Origin: an uncultured Christensenellaceae bacterium | GTDB lineage: Bacteria; Bacillota; Clostridia; Christensenellales; Borkfalkiaceae | Reading direction: 5' to 3' | NCBI GenBank assembly: GCA_910589015.1 | Contig: CAJUSA010000006.1 | Coordinates: 60,986 to 124,985 of the forward strand | Length of the DNA stretch: 64,000 bases | Shown here: positions 23,024-33,062 of the stretch, one piece after another | How positions within the stretch are numbered: position 1 is the stretch's first letter | How the letters are laid out: each line of letters begins with the position of its first letter | Notes under the pieces: model-generated | Seen by the model: only the letters and a program-made list of their open reading frames with translations | Databases searched by the model: none | Told to the model about the DNA's origin: nothing | Translations under genes and position numbers: made by a program

Positions 23024-26000
23024 TCAAAGTACGATTTCCCGCCCCGACGCGATATTCACGATGCGCGCGCGCACGCTCTCTTCCCGCACGCGCAGGGTGC
23101 GCGCGACGGCTTTTTTGTATAGTCTGATCTGCACGGCGTACTTTTTCGCAATTTCCGCATCCGCTCTGCCCGAATACTTGTAATCGATGACGGTATACCC
23201 GTTTTCGTCCTCGACAAGCAAATCGATCGCGCCCTGAAAGATCATCTCGTCGTCGCAGTCGGCAATGCCCATTTCGCGGGCGGTCAGGTTGACGAGGAAG
23301 GTCTGTTCGCGGAACAGCCGTTTGCCCGCAAGCGCGGCAAGGCAGGGAATGGAAAGGATTTTTTTGAGTTGTTGAACGTCGAGCAGGGCGGCCTGCTCTT
23401 CCCGCAGGATCCCCTCTTTCTTCATGCGTTCGAATTCTTCTTCCGCGCCGCGGCCGAACCGCACGTTCTGCAGAAACAGATGATAGGCGATGCCCTCTTC
23501 CTTGCCGAACCCCTTGCCCGCAAACGGCACAAATTCTTCGCTCTCTTCTTCACGCATGAGCTCGGTCGCCGAGCTTTTGACGGGAAGCACGGTTGCGGCG
23601 GCGTGCGGATACGGCACGGCATAATTACGCTCGATTTCTTCGGCAAGAGCGCTGTCGGGCTTGCCCGCAAGCGCGTTGCGCCGCGCGGGGGGCGGCAGAA
23701 TCCCGCCGTCGATAAAATATTCCGCCGTGTCGTTCAGATCGATAAAGTCGGAAAACCGCCCCGCGAACTGCGGCGGCGCGGGTTCCTTCCCCGCAAACAG
23801 CATATGCAAACGGAACTGCGCGCGTGTCATCGCCACATATAAGAGGTTCTTTTCTTCGACGAGCCGCTTTTTCTCTTCCGCCGTTTCCGAGGCGCGGCGC
23901 AGCATGTTTTCGCTTACCGTGCGTTTTTCGCAGTCGTAACTCTTCGGCGCGGCGCCGAATTCTTCCGTCCACATCAGCTCGTCCTTATCCGCCCCGTGGA
24001 AGGGGGCGTCCAGCCCCGCCAGAATGACAATGGGGTATTCGAGCCCCTTCGACGCGTGCATGGTATGCACCTTTACGGCATTTTCGCCGCCGCTTTCGCA
24101 ATAATCGACGCGGTAGGAAAGCGCCTTTAAGCGCGCTAAAAACGCGTGCACGCTGTCGTCCGCCGCCTCGGCGATCAGCCGCTGAACGTGGGCAAGGCGC
24201 GCCTGCACGCTGCCCTGCCGCGCAATCTGCCGTTCGAGTCCCATCGAGAGCAATTCATTCATCATTTCCGCCGCCGTCCGCACGCAGCAAAGCGCGCGCA
24301 ACGCGCAATACGTCTTTTCGAACGCCGCAAGTTTTTGCGCAACGCCGTCGCAGAGCATGCGGCGGTATTTTTCGCACGCCTCGCGGAAGGTATAGGGCGA
24401 GGGAAAACGCAGACGGATCGTCGCCAGATCGCCGTCGGTAAAGCCGCCGACGTCGGAAAGCAACGCCGTGCCGAGCGGGATATCCTGCCGCGCGTTGTCG
24501 AGAAGCGAGAGCCAGTCGATCATAAGCCGCGCCTCGAACGAATCGCACACGTTGACCTTGGAAGAAGTCGTAACGGGAATCCCGCGCGATAACAGCGCGT
24601 GCACGATGCGTTCGGCGTCGCCCGTGTTCTTGCGCACGAGCACGGCAATATCGCCCCAGTTCACCGTGCGTTCGCACCCCGCGTCCGCGTCGAAAAAGGG
24701 TGCGCCGCGCTCGTTTTCGACAAGGCGCACCACCTCGTCGCTCAGCGCGTCGCTCTCTTCCTGCGCGACGCTTTCCGCAACCGAATACACCCCGCGCGTT
24801 TTTTCTTCCTTTTCGCGTTCGGGAATGAGATGAAACTGTACTTCCCCCGCATGCTCGCCGTAGCGTTCGCCGCCCGTCATAAGCGGATAACCGTCGATGA
24901 TCTTTCCGAACACGCGGTTGACCGCCCCGATCACCGCCGTTGCCGAACGGAAATTGCGCGTTAAATAAAGCGCGTTGAGTTCCTGCGTTTTCCGGCTGAA
25001 AAATTCCGAACGACTGCCGCGGAACCCGTAGATCGCCTGTTTGCCGTCGCCCACGAAAAACGCCTCGTCCCCCATCAGCATGGAAAGAATGCGTTCCTGC
25101 ACGGGGTTGACGTCCTGATACTCGTCGACGAATACATAGCGGTATTTATCCCGCAGTTCCCGCCGCGCGTCGCCGTCCTGCAACAGCGCGATGGCATAAC
25201 GTTCGAGGTCGTCGTAATCGAGCACGCCCTGTTCGCCCTTCATGCGGGTGAACGCCTCGTCGTAGCGCTTCGTAAGCGCGGCGAGCGCACGCGCGCGCAG
25301 ACGGGCATTTTCGCACTTGGCGTGTTCTTCCTCGCGCGAAGCAAAACCCGCAAGTTCCGCATAGATCGCCTTGATGCCCTTCGAGGCATAGGAAAGCCGT
25401 TTGAGAATGCGCCGCTCTTCGCCCTCCGCCTTGGTAGAGGGGGGCATGGACGAGATCGCGGGGCGCTCTGCCGCCGCCATTTCAAAAAGATCGTTGCAAT
25501 TTACGAGCAATTCGCACGCCGCGGCGATTTCGGTTGCGACCTTGACGGCGCGCGCATTCTTCCCTTCGAAACAAACGCGCGCCGCGTCGGTGCAGGCAAG
25601 ATAAAAACTCATCTGATCGCGGTAGCCGCGTTCCACCGTGCGGCAGGCTTGTTCGAACATATCTTCCGCGCCGACCGCGTCGAGCGTGCCCGAAACGTCT
25701 GCGCCGCCGCGCGCTTTTTCGTGCAAAGCAAGCACGAGACCGCGCAGGCGTTTATCGCGTTTTTTATAGAACCAGATAGCGAGCAGGTCTTCAAAGTCTG
25801 CGCCGCCTTCGGCGTATGCGCGTTCAAACACTTCGTCGAGCGCGCGCGCGGAAATCGCCTTGCCCGCCGCGTCGTCCGCGCCGATGATACGGAACGAGGG
25901 ATCGAGCCCCACCTGATAAAACCGGCTGCGCAAAAGCCTTGCGCAAAACGCGTGAATGGTGCAGATATCGGCAAGGGGCAGATCGCCGAGCTGTTCTTTA

Positions 26001-26263
26001 AGCCGCCTGCGCACGGCAACGTCGTCCGACGAAGCGATTTTTTTGATGAGCGCGCTGCGCAGACGGTCGCGCATCTGCGCCGCCGCCTTGTTCGTAAAGG
26101 TAACGCAGAGCACGTTTTTCACGCTTACGCCTTCGTCGGCGATGAGGGATACGAGCCGCTCGATCATGACGAAGGTCTTGCCGCTGCCCGCCGACGCCGA
26201 AACGATCACCCTGCCGCGCGCGGAAATGGCGTTTTTCTGTTCCTCGGTAAGCGAAACGCTCAT
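23024..26263 (-). CDS. addA: Helicase-nuclease AddA (RexA)
   Basis: The 1079-residue subunit of the AddAB double-strand-break processing enzyme. UvrD-type helicase motifs are clear: Walker A SASAGSGKT (22-30), TFTNKAAAQMRDRL, YVFVDEYQDVNPVQERI, GDGKQAIYGFRGS, KVHTMHASKGLEYPIVIL and LLYVAMTRAQFRL. The C-terminal RecB-like nuclease has GAIDLLVEDENG and VIDYKYSG (D-x-K). The start at 26263 is chosen because MSVSLTEEQKNAISA begins the helicase, GGGGGGAAG lies before it, and ATG overlaps the addB stop (ATGA). A longer in-frame extension lacks family similarity. Confidence 0.96.
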   Translation of the reverse strand: MSVSLTEEQKNAISARGRVIVSASAGSGKTFVMIERLVSLIADEGVSVKNVLCVTFTNKAAAQMRDRLRSALIKKIASSDDVAVRRRLKEQLGDLPLADICTIHAFCARLLRSRFYQVGLDPSFRIIGADDAAGKAISARALDEVFERAYAEGGADFEDLLAIWFYKKRDKRLRGLVLALHEKARGGADVSGTLDAVGAEDMFEQACRTVERGYRDQMSFYLACTDAARVCFEGKNARAVKVATEIAAACELLVNCNDLFEMAAAERPAISSMPPSTKAEGEERRILKRLSYASKGIKAIYAELAGFASREEEHAKCENARLRARALAALTKRYDEAFTRMKGEQGVLDYDDLERYAIALLQDGDARRELRDKYRYVFVDEYQDVNPVQERILSMLMGDEAFFVGDGKQAIYGFRGSRSEFFSRKTQELNALYLTRNFRSATAVIGAVNRVFGKIIDGYPLMTGGERYGEHAGEVQFHLIPEREKEEKTRGVYSVAESVAQEESDALSDEVVRLVENERGAPFFDADAGCERTVNWGDIAVLVRKNTGDAERIVHALLSRGIPVTTSSKVNVCDSFEARLMIDWLSLLDNARQDIPLGTALLSDVGGFTDGDLATIRLRFPSPYTFREACEKYRRMLCDGVAQKLAAFEKTYCALRALCCVRTAAEMMNELLSMGLERQIARQGSVQARLAHVQRLIAEAADDSVHAFLARLKALSYRVDYCESGGENAVKVHTMHASKGLEYPIVILAGLDAPFHGADKDELMWTEEFGAAPKSYDCEKRTVSENMLRRASETAEEKKRLVEEKNLLYVAMTRAQFRLHMLFAGKEPAPPQFAGRFSDFIDLNDTAEYFIDGGILPPPARRNALAGKPDSALAEEIERNYAVPYPHAAATVLPVKSSATELMREEESEEFVPFAGKGFGKEEGIAYHLFLQNVRFGRGAEEEFERMKKEGILREEQAALLDVQQLKKILSIPCLAALAGKRLFREQTFLVNLTAREMGIADCDDEMIFQGAIDLLVEDENGYTVIDYKYSGRADAEIAKKYAVQIRLYKKAVARTLRVREESVRARIVNIASGREIVL

Positions 26264-29200
26264 TCTTCCCCCCTTTCGCGGCGCACGATCGAAACGATTT
26301 CCGCACACGACGCGCCCGATTCGCGGCGCGGCGCCCCCGTAAACGCGCACATGCCCTTGAATTTACAGTACGAACAGGTTTCGCCGTAAGGGGAAGGCGC
26401 GATGTTGCCCGCGCGCATTTCGTCCTCGGCTTTTTTTGAAACGAGAAGAGAGTACGAGAGGAAGTCGTCGAATTCCTCTTGCGGCATACCCTTTTCGGTT
26501 CTGCCGCCGCCCTCGAAAAATTCCGACTTCTTGCCCTCTTCGCGCGTGGAATCCATATAAGCGACGACTTCGTCCGACGAGGAAAAATAACCCTGCATGC
26601 GGTATTTCACCTCGCCGTCTTTGGCAAAACTTTCCTGTGCGGGGAAGTAGAACGCCCCCGCCGCCTTTTTCTGCCGCGCCGCGGCAAGCAGATAGAGCTG
26701 CAACTGCAATTTTCTGCCCGTATAATAGGCAAGCGGTTTATCGTCGATCGCGCCCGTTTTGTAGTCGATGACGCGCACATAACCCTCCGCCTCGTCGATA
26801 CGGTCGGCTTTGCCGCGCAGGCGCAGTTCGGGCAGTTCGATCTTCCCCTCGGTCTGCGCCACGCGGAACGCCGAACCCTTGAGCTGGCGAAAGGTCGCCG
26901 CCGCCGCTTCTTCGCACTCATATATCAGCCGTCCGCCCGCATACATGCCCTCGCCCGTATCGCTCAGTTGCGCAAATTTGGGCGATTGCAACAGCGCCGC
27001 CGCCTCGGAACGCGCCGTTTCGCGGCAAACGGTTTCGTCCGTGATTTCGTTGAGCTTGTCCGCCACGCTTTCGAGCACGGCATGCACGAAACTGCCCGCA
27101 TCGGTATCGGGTATCGCCCCTTCGTCGCGCGCGCGCATTTTGAGCGCGCGTTCCGCAAAACTCTGATAAGGACAGCCGAAATACCGTTCGAGCAAAGTGG
27201 GCGAAAGTTCGCCCGCAAACCACAGCTCGCCCGCTTTTTCCACGCGCGTTTTACGCGGTTCTTCCCCGCACGACGCGCCTTTGTTGCCAAGCGCCGCCCG
27301 CAAAGAGGCGTATTTTGCCCCGTCCTCTTCGCGCCCCGCCTCGAAATCGTCTTTTAAGGCAAGCAAAGCAAGTTCGGTGGGCACCCGTTCGCAACAGTTA
27401 TAGGGAAACACCCCGTCCGTCGGCACGGACGCAAACGCGCTTTTACAGTAAGAGAGCGCCTCGCTCGGGTTCTGCGGCTCGCCGCCGCGCTTTTCGGGAT
27501 AGCTCAGATAGAGCCTTTCTTCGAACGCCGTGAGGTTGAGCGCCATGCTCTCGCGCGCGCGAAGATTGACGACGGCGATCGCCGGTTCCACCTCGACGCT
27601 GAGCTCTTTCAACCGCGAAATTTCCCCGTCGTCGATGACGGCGGTATCGGTCGTCACGCGGGGCAGCGCGTCGGTCAGTCCCGTGCAGAATAAGACCTTG
27701 GCGCGCGGGAATTTACTTTCGGTGAGATCGCCGAAAAAGACGGCGTCAAGCGACTGCGGGATCATGGAAACCGAAACCGCCTGCAACCCGCTTTGCAACA
27801 GCAAGGCAAACTCGCGCGCCGCAAAACGTCTGGTTCCCGCAACGTAGGCGATTTCCGCCAGCACGTTTTCGAGCGGCGTCAGTTTGAGAAATTCGCGTTC
27901 CGCGCCCGTAAACACGTTCTGTAAATTCTGCGTAACGCGTTCTTCCCCGACGAACGCGCGCAGCGCCTGCACGGCGGCGACGTATTCTTCCCCCGTGCCC
28001 TTGCGCGGAAAGAGCGCAAGCAGGGCAACGAGTTTTTCGCGGCAAGCATGTAACGCTTTGGCGTTATACTGTTTAACCGCCTCGCCCTCGCGCACCGCGC
28101 GCTTATACGCCCCGCGCCAGCAACCGTACCGCAACAGATAGTTTCGGTATTCGTCGCCGTCGCCGAAGTAGACGTTGGAAAGAATTGCGTCGACCGTATC
28201 GGGCAGACCGCCGTCCGATACCCCTTCCAATGCGGCAAGCGCGAACGCGCAAAAGGGATGCGCCGAAAACGGACGCTTGCGGTCGGCAAAGTAAGGAATG
28301 CCGTAACGAATGAAATATTTTTCCCAGATAAGCGTATCGCCGCCGTCGCCGAGCACGGCGATATCGCAAAAGCGCAACCCTTCGCGCACATGCTTTTTGA
28401 TAAGCGCGCACACGCTGTCGGCTTCCTGCGATTCGTCGGCGGCATGCAGATATTGTATTTTATCGCTTGATTCGGGCGCGGAAGCAAACTTCTCCGGGGA
28501 AAACAGCATGCCCGAAAGTTTAAGCGCCTCGGAGCACTGCGTGCTCTTTTTCATGACCGTGACAAATTCGCCGTATTCGCTTAACACCTCTTTGAAGACG
28601 CGCGCGCCCTCGTTGGTATAAAATTCGTCGCGCCCCGCAAGAAAGATGCCCGTTACGCTTGCGGCGCGTTCCGCCGCCGCGCGCACGCCTTCGCGCGCCT
28701 GCGCCGTAAACGACGGAAACCCGAAGAAAAAGACGTTCGCGCCGTCGAGCGCGCCCGCGCGGATCTTTTCGGGCAACAGCGCCAGATAACCGTTTTCGTC
28801 CACCAAATCTTTTTCGTGCAGGAACGCTTCGTACTCTTCGAGCAACAGCGCCAAATCGCTCAGCTTGCGTTGCAGCGTGCCCTCGGTTTCTTCGGCGCTG
28901 CGGCGCAAAAGTGAGGCGTCTACGCGCGAACTTAACAGCTGCGCGATCGTTTCGTACACCGCTTCCGCCTGCGTTTCGCTAAAACAGACAAGTGCGTCCT
29001 TTTTTTCCTGCATGATGGCAGAGAGCGCGACGACCGACCCCGCTTTCGAGAGCACTTTGCGCTCACCCGAGAGAAAACGGGCGAACGTGGAAACCTCGGT
29101 CGAGAACGTCGCCCCGCCCGTCGCGCCGAGCACGGCGCGCTCGGTCAAGAGCGTGAGCCTGTCCTCGCAGAAGATGAAATTTTTTTGTCCGCGCCCTTCC

Positions 29201-29268
29201 GCCTCGGCGATCTGCGCCGCCAGAGCGGCAAGCGCGTCGTCGAGCGTGGGCGCGCCGATGATCAGCAT
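26260..29268 (-). CDS. addB: Helicase-nuclease AddB (RexB)
   Basis: 1002 residues, the partner of AddA. The nuclease site is LRGKADRIDEAEG followed by VRVIDYKTGAIDD. Iron-sulfur cluster cysteines are FGCPYQSF and CSYCKFKGMC near the end. The N-terminus (MLIIGAPTLDDALAALAAQ) lacks the GxxGSGK Walker A loop found in B. subtilis AddB, which is also missing in some RexB proteins; AddA would then be the only motor. Regulation is not visible; the two genes are translationally coupled. Involved in recombinational repair in the cytoplasm. Confidence 0.93.
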   Translation of the reverse strand: MLIIGAPTLDDALAALAAQIAEAEGRGQKNFIFCEDRLTLLTERAVLGATGGATFSTEVSTFARFLSGERKVLSKAGSVVALSAIMQEKKDALVCFSETQAEAVYETIAQLLSSRVDASLLRRSAEETEGTLQRKLSDLALLLEEYEAFLHEKDLVDENGYLALLPEKIRAGALDGANVFFFGFPSFTAQAREGVRAAAERAASVTGIFLAGRDEFYTNEGARVFKEVLSEYGEFVTVMKKSTQCSEALKLSGMLFSPEKFASAPESSDKIQYLHAADESQEADSVCALIKKHVREGLRFCDIAVLGDGGDTLIWEKYFIRYGIPYFADRKRPFSAHPFCAFALAALEGVSDGGLPDTVDAILSNVYFGDGDEYRNYLLRYGCWRGAYKRAVREGEAVKQYNAKALHACREKLVALLALFPRKGTGEEYVAAVQALRAFVGEERVTQNLQNVFTGAEREFLKLTPLENVLAEIAYVAGTRRFAAREFALLLQSGLQAVSVSMIPQSLDAVFFGDLTESKFPRAKVLFCTGLTDALPRVTTDTAVIDDGEISRLKELSVEVEPAIAVVNLRARESMALNLTAFEERLYLSYPEKRGGEPQNPSEALSYCKSAFASVPTDGVFPYNCCERVPTELALLALKDDFEAGREEDGAKYASLRAALGNKGASCGEEPRKTRVEKAGELWFAGELSPTLLERYFGCPYQSFAERALKMRARDEGAIPDTDAGSFVHAVLESVADKLNEITDETVCRETARSEAAALLQSPKFAQLSDTGEGMYAGGRLIYECEEAAAATFRQLKGSAFRVAQTEGKIELPELRLRGKADRIDEAEGYVRVIDYKTGAIDDKPLAYYTGRKLQLQLYLLAAARQKKAAGAFYFPAQESFAKDGEVKYRMQGYFSSSDEVVAYMDSTREEGKKSEFFEGGGRTEKGMPQEEFDDFLSYSLLVSKKAEDEMRAGNIAPSPYGETCSYCKFKGMCAFTGAPRRESGASCAEIVSIVRRERGEE

Positions 29269-29377
29269 ACCGCCCCGCTTAAAAAATCGTTTTAACCATT
29301 ATAACACAATTCCGCCCCGAATGGGGAAAGGATTACGCATTTTTCATAAAAATTTCCGCTTATTTTTGCGAATTATT

Positions 29378-29406
29378 TTTACAAGCACCGAAAAATATGC
29401 TATAAT
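29378..29406 (+). promoter_or_regulatory. Promoter of the lipoprotein gene at 29460
   Basis: TTTACA (29378-29383), 17 bp, TATAAT (29401-29406). Confidence 0.8.
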
Positions 29407-29459
29407 GGAAAACACGGACGGCAAGAACGCCCGTAAATTCCCTTACAAGAGGAACGATT

Positions 29460-30491
29460 TTGAAAAAGATAAAATATCTTGCGCCCCTGCTCGCGCTGCC
29501 CTTGCTGTTGCTCGGCGGCTGTAAAAACACGACGCCCGCGATCGGACTGAGCGCAAACTGGAACCGCGATACCGCCATCGGCAACCTGACGGGCGAAAAA
29601 ACCGAATTCGAAGAGCTTGTTTACGACGTGACGTTCGAGAGCAAGCCGACCGAAAAATACGCCGTTCATTACGAAAACGGAACGTATAAAACGCGCCTCG
29701 GCGCCCGCCTGACGGAAGTCGGCAAGGACGACGCGGGCAACCCCGTGAACGAATTCTGCTATTTTTACCGCACTTCCCTCGAAATCGACGTCTATTTCAC
29801 GATCGGCGAGCAAAAGAGCGAAACCTTCCGCGATACGCTCGTATCCGAAGTCCTGTTCCGCAATCTCGACAACGCGTTGCAACCCGTCAAAAGCGTGAAA
29901 ACGGGCGTCAGCCACACGCCCGTCGGCAACAATCCCAAATCGTTCGAGCAGGATTATTACGCATTCTTCGACGAATACAACTGCACGGTCGAATACGACA
30001 ATCCCCTGACTTCCGCCTCGATCAGCCGTTCGTATAAAGAACAATATTCGACGCAGACGGAAGCGGCGGAAAAAAAGAGCGAGCTCAAAACCAAACTCAA
30101 AGCCGATAACTTTTTCGACAACGAACAGATCATGTTCATGCTGCGCGGCACCGACATGAGCGAAAGCGTCACCTTGAAAACGCTCAATTCCACCGCGTTT
30201 GCAAGCATGTCGACCGTGCGCACCGTCATGCCGAAGGCGACTTCGTACGCCGTCGATTTTTCGATGACGGAAAACGCCGAAACCAAACAGGTAAACGGCA
30301 GTATCGACGCATACAGTTTCGAATTCTCGTATTCTTCGGGCATGTCGGGGCAGGCACAGCAAGCCGTTTACGCCGCCAGAACCAACGTAAACGACAATCT
30401 TTACCGCAATGTGTTGCTCTATATGGAAGTGCCGCTCTTCTCGGATCTGGGCACACTGAAATATACTTTGAAAACCGCAACGTTTTTATAA
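29460..30491 (+). CDS. Uncharacterised lipoprotein
   Basis: 343 residues beginning with a lipoprotein signal, KKIKYLAPLLALPLLLLGGC (Cys21), so it is membrane-anchored outside the cell. The start codon is TTG, supported by AGAGGAA seven bases upstream. The mature part is polar and mostly beta-like, with Tyr/Thr-rich stretches (YAVHYENGTYKTRLGARL, YRTSLEIDVYFTIGEQKS) and no recognised domain. It stands alone with promoter and terminator. Function unknown. Confidence 0.78.
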   Translation: MKKIKYLAPLLALPLLLLGGCKNTTPAIGLSANWNRDTAIGNLTGEKTEFEELVYDVTFESKPTEKYAVHYENGTYKTRLGARLTEVGKDDAGNPVNEFCYFYRTSLEIDVYFTIGEQKSETFRDTLVSEVLFRNLDNALQPVKSVKTGVSHTPVGNNPKSFEQDYYAFFDEYNCTVEYDNPLTSASISRSYKEQYSTQTEAAEKKSELKTKLKADNFFDNEQIMFMLRGTDMSESVTLKTLNSTAFASMSTVRTVMPKATSYAVDFSMTENAETKQVNGSIDAYSFEFSYSSGMSGQAQQAVYAARTNVNDNLYRNVLLYMEVPLFSDLGTLKYTLKTATFL

Positions 30492-30541
30492 TTTCCCTAT
30501 CCCTTCACGGTGTAAGCCATAAAGAATTCTAATAAAAAAGC

Positions 30542-30572
30542 ATAGCCCGCTATCTGATAGCGGGCTATTTAT
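30542..30572. terminator. Bidirectional terminator
   Basis: ATAGCCCGCTAT-CTG-ATAGCGGGCTAT perfect hairpin with T-rich tail on plus and A-run (T-run on minus) on the other side; serves the lipoprotein gene and lysC. Confidence 0.88.
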
Positions 30573-30589
30573 ATTCCTCCCGGCGGTTT

Positions 30590-31906
30590 TTAATCGCCGA
30601 AAAATTCGTCGTAAACGGCTTTTAAGGTCGTTTCGTAACTGTCGTTATCCACGCCGACGATGATGTTGATTTCCGAAGAGCCCTGATCGATCATGCGCAC
30701 GTTGACGCCCGCACGGGCGATCGCCTCGAAGAGCCGCGCGCTCGTACCCACGTTTTTCATCATGCCGTGCCCCACGACGGCAATCAGCGCCACGTCGTCG
30801 AATACGTGCATATGGTCGGAGTGAACGGTTGCGTCGATATCGCGGATGAGATTTTCGAGCACGCCGTTTTTGAGCTGCTCGCTGTCGATCACGAACGACA
30901 TGGTGTCGATGCCCGAAGGCATATGCTCGAAGGATATACCGTACCGCAACAACACCGAAAGCACGCGGTAGGTAAAACCGATTTCGGCGTTCATGAGCGA
31001 TTTTTCCAGAAAAATAACGGTAAAATTCTTTTTGCCCGCGATCCCCGTTACGGTGTTGCCCGAAAAACGGTATTTGCTCGTCGGCAGAATATCCGTGCCC
31101 GTGTCCTCGGGGCGGAAGGTATTCTTGATCCGAATGGGAATATCCGCCTCGCGCACGGGGAAGATGCTCTCGCTGTGCAACACGTTCGCGCCCATGTAAG
31201 AAAGTTCGCGCAGTTCCTTATACGACAGCGCCGAAATGGGCGCGGGGTTGGGCACAATACGCGGATCGCACGCCAGGAACCCGCTGACGTCCGTCCAGTT
31301 CTCGTAAAGATCGGCGCCCGCCGCCCGCGCGACGATCGCGCCCGAAATATCGCTGCCCCCGCGCGAAAAGGTCTTCACCCTGCCGTTTACGTCCTCGCCG
31401 TAAAAGCCCGCCACAACCGCGCTCTTCTTGCCTTTGAGTTCGGCGCGCAACAAATCGTAAGAACGCTTATCGAGCCTGCCTTCGGCGTCGAACTTGATGA
31501 CCTCGCGCGCGTCGACAAAGGGCACGCCGAGCAGTTCCGCCATAATGCGCCCCGAAAGATATTCCCCGCGCGACGCCGCAAAATCTTCGGAATTCTCTTC
31601 TTCGATCTGCCGCTGCGTTTCGAGCAACAGCGCGTCGATATCGAAGTCGAGTTTAAGCTCGTGAACGATCCCGGCAAAGCGGTTTTTCACCTTTTCGAAC
31701 GCTTCGCCCGTTCTGCCCGTCTTTTTGACGTCGGCGGCGGTTTCATACAAGAGGTCGGTGATCTTGATATCCCCGCCGAACCGCTTTCCGGGCGCCGATA
31801 CCACGACGTACCGCCGCGAAGGGTCGGAGCGGACGATCTGCGCCACGCGCTGCATATTAATCCCGTCCGCCATAGACGTTCCGCCGAATTTACATACTTT
31901 ATTCAT
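30590..31906 (-). CDS. lysC: Aspartate kinase
   Basis: 438 residues: catalyses ATP-dependent phosphorylation of aspartate, the first step to lysine, threonine and methionine. Motifs: VCKFGGTSMADG at the start, VVSAPGKRFGGDIKITDLL, a FSRGGSDISGAIVARA segment and DPRIVPNPAPI; two ACT domains at the C-terminus (VGHGMMKNVGTSARLFEAI, NVRMIDQGSSEINIIVGV) suggest feedback control. The start at 31906 is chosen because the FGGTS motif must be near the N-terminus; the ATG overlaps the DUF1015 stop by eight bases. Last gene of the cdaA operon. Confidence 0.95.
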   Translation of the reverse strand: MNKVCKFGGTSMADGINMQRVAQIVRSDPSRRYVVVSAPGKRFGGDIKITDLLYETAADVKKTGRTGEAFEKVKNRFAGIVHELKLDFDIDALLLETQRQIEEENSEDFAASRGEYLSGRIMAELLGVPFVDAREVIKFDAEGRLDKRSYDLLRAELKGKKSAVVAGFYGEDVNGRVKTFSRGGSDISGAIVARAAGADLYENWTDVSGFLACDPRIVPNPAPISALSYKELRELSYMGANVLHSESIFPVREADIPIRIKNTFRPEDTGTDILPTSKYRFSGNTVTGIAGKKNFTVIFLEKSLMNAEIGFTYRVLSVLLRYGISFEHMPSGIDTMSFVIDSEQLKNGVLENLIRDIDATVHSDHMHVFDDVALIAVVGHGMMKNVGTSARLFEAIARAGVNVRMIDQGSSEINIIVGVDNDSYETTLKAVYDEFFGD

Positions 31907-33062
31907 AACTGATTTCTCTGCCTTCCAGATAATAGCGTTTTTCGTTCGCCTCGCCGACCGAAAAGGTCTTTTTCGGGAAATTGCCGCCGTTTTCCAACTG
32001 CGCGAAAAAACCGTCTTTTTCCACCGTTTTGAGCACGATCCCGACGTGATCCCCCGCCGCAAGCGCACGAAGCTCCCTTTCGCCGTGGATATAGTCGATC
32101 TGCCCGCCGTTCTGTTTTATATATTCTTCGCACAGCTCGTCGCACTTCTTCACGCCCGCCGCGCCTGCGGGAAGAGCGGGATAGAGCAGGTTGCCCTCGC
32201 GCCTGCACTTGACGGCGCGCATGAAATAATCGCAGAAGGTTTCGGCGTCGACCTCTTTCGCCAGCCTGTGAATGGGGTGAAAAACAACGGCGTCGTCGTA
32301 AAGGTTGACGAGTTCGACGAGCATATAACGCGCGGGATGAGATGCCCGTTCGCGTTCGGTGAGATTTTCTTTGAGTTCTTCCCAAAAGACCTTTGCCGCC
32401 GCAACCGAGTGATTGCCGTCCGCCACCGCAAAGCACGGCTCGCTGCGCGTATGCAATGCGCGCGAGAGCGAAACCGAAAGATCTTCGGGCAGGAAATAGC
32501 CCTCGATCCGCCCGCCGCCTTCCATTAAATCGAAGTCGTACAGTTTTTCGAGATCCTCGCCTTTGAGCAGTTTTTTGACCTTCCCCTTTTTATCGTTGTA
32601 AAACAAGATGGCATGGGGAAATTCCAGCGGCGCACGGCGGCGCAACGCCACGCGCGCGCCCAGCCTTGCGGGCACGACTTCTTCCGACGAGCGAATAAGC
32701 GACGTTTCGCCCCCGCCAATGGTGTATGCCTCGAGGTCGATCGCGGCGATGATCCCTTCGCGCACGCCCGCGGAAGTTTTTCTTCTCGTTAAAAGAAAGC
32801 CGCGCGTCAGTTTCCCGAGCGCGCCGCTTTCAAGCGCATGATACATCGAGGCGGCAATGCGTTCGCCGGCGTCTTCGTCGTCCTGCCCCAAATAACACTC
32901 GGACAGAATAAAACGCAGCGTCGAGGGCGCGTCGCCCACATACTCTGCCACGCGCCGCCAGTAATTTTGATCCGAGGTGTACTGGTCGCAGGCGATGACC
33001 GCCCACTTTTCAAACCCTTCCTCGGGCAACAGGATACGCGGTATTTTCAAACATGATTTCAT
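31899..33062 (-). CDS. DUF1015 family protein
   Basis: 387 residues matching DUF1015, a widespread family of unknown function: starts KIPRILLPEEGFEKWAVIAC, then CDQYTSDQNYW, RFILSECYLG, EFPHAILFYNDKKGK and FAVADGNHSVAAAKVFWEE with the conserved DGNHS segment. It was once guessed to be a kinase or HTH protein, without proof. It overlaps the CdaR-like stub upstream (ATGA) and lysC downstream, so it belongs to the cdaA transcription unit. Confidence 0.9.
   Translation of the reverse strand: MKSCLKIPRILLPEEGFEKWAVIACDQYTSDQNYWRRVAEYVGDAPSTLRFILSECYLGQDDEDAGERIAASMYHALESGALGKLTRGFLLTRRKTSAGVREGIIAAIDLEAYTIGGGETSLIRSSEEVVPARLGARVALRRRAPLEFPHAILFYNDKKGKVKKLLKGEDLEKLYDFDLMEGGGRIEGYFLPEDLSVSLSRALHTRSEPCFAVADGNHSVAAAKVFWEELKENLTERERASHPARYMLVELVNLYDDAVVFHPIHRLAKEVDAETFCDYFMRAVKCRREGNLLYPALPAGAAGVKKCDELCEEYIKQNGGQIDYIHGERELRALAAGDHVGIVLKTVEKDGFFAQLENGGNFPKKTFSVGEANEKRYYLEGREISYE

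Noticed and set aside
26264..26350. Longer AddA start
   Set aside because: The 29 extra residues overlap addB and have no similarity; the ATG at 26263 has a ribosome site and starts the helicase domain.
31907..32068. Longer aspartate kinase start
   Set aside because: The extra 54 residues are the DUF1015 gene in another frame; FGGTS must lie near the N-terminus.
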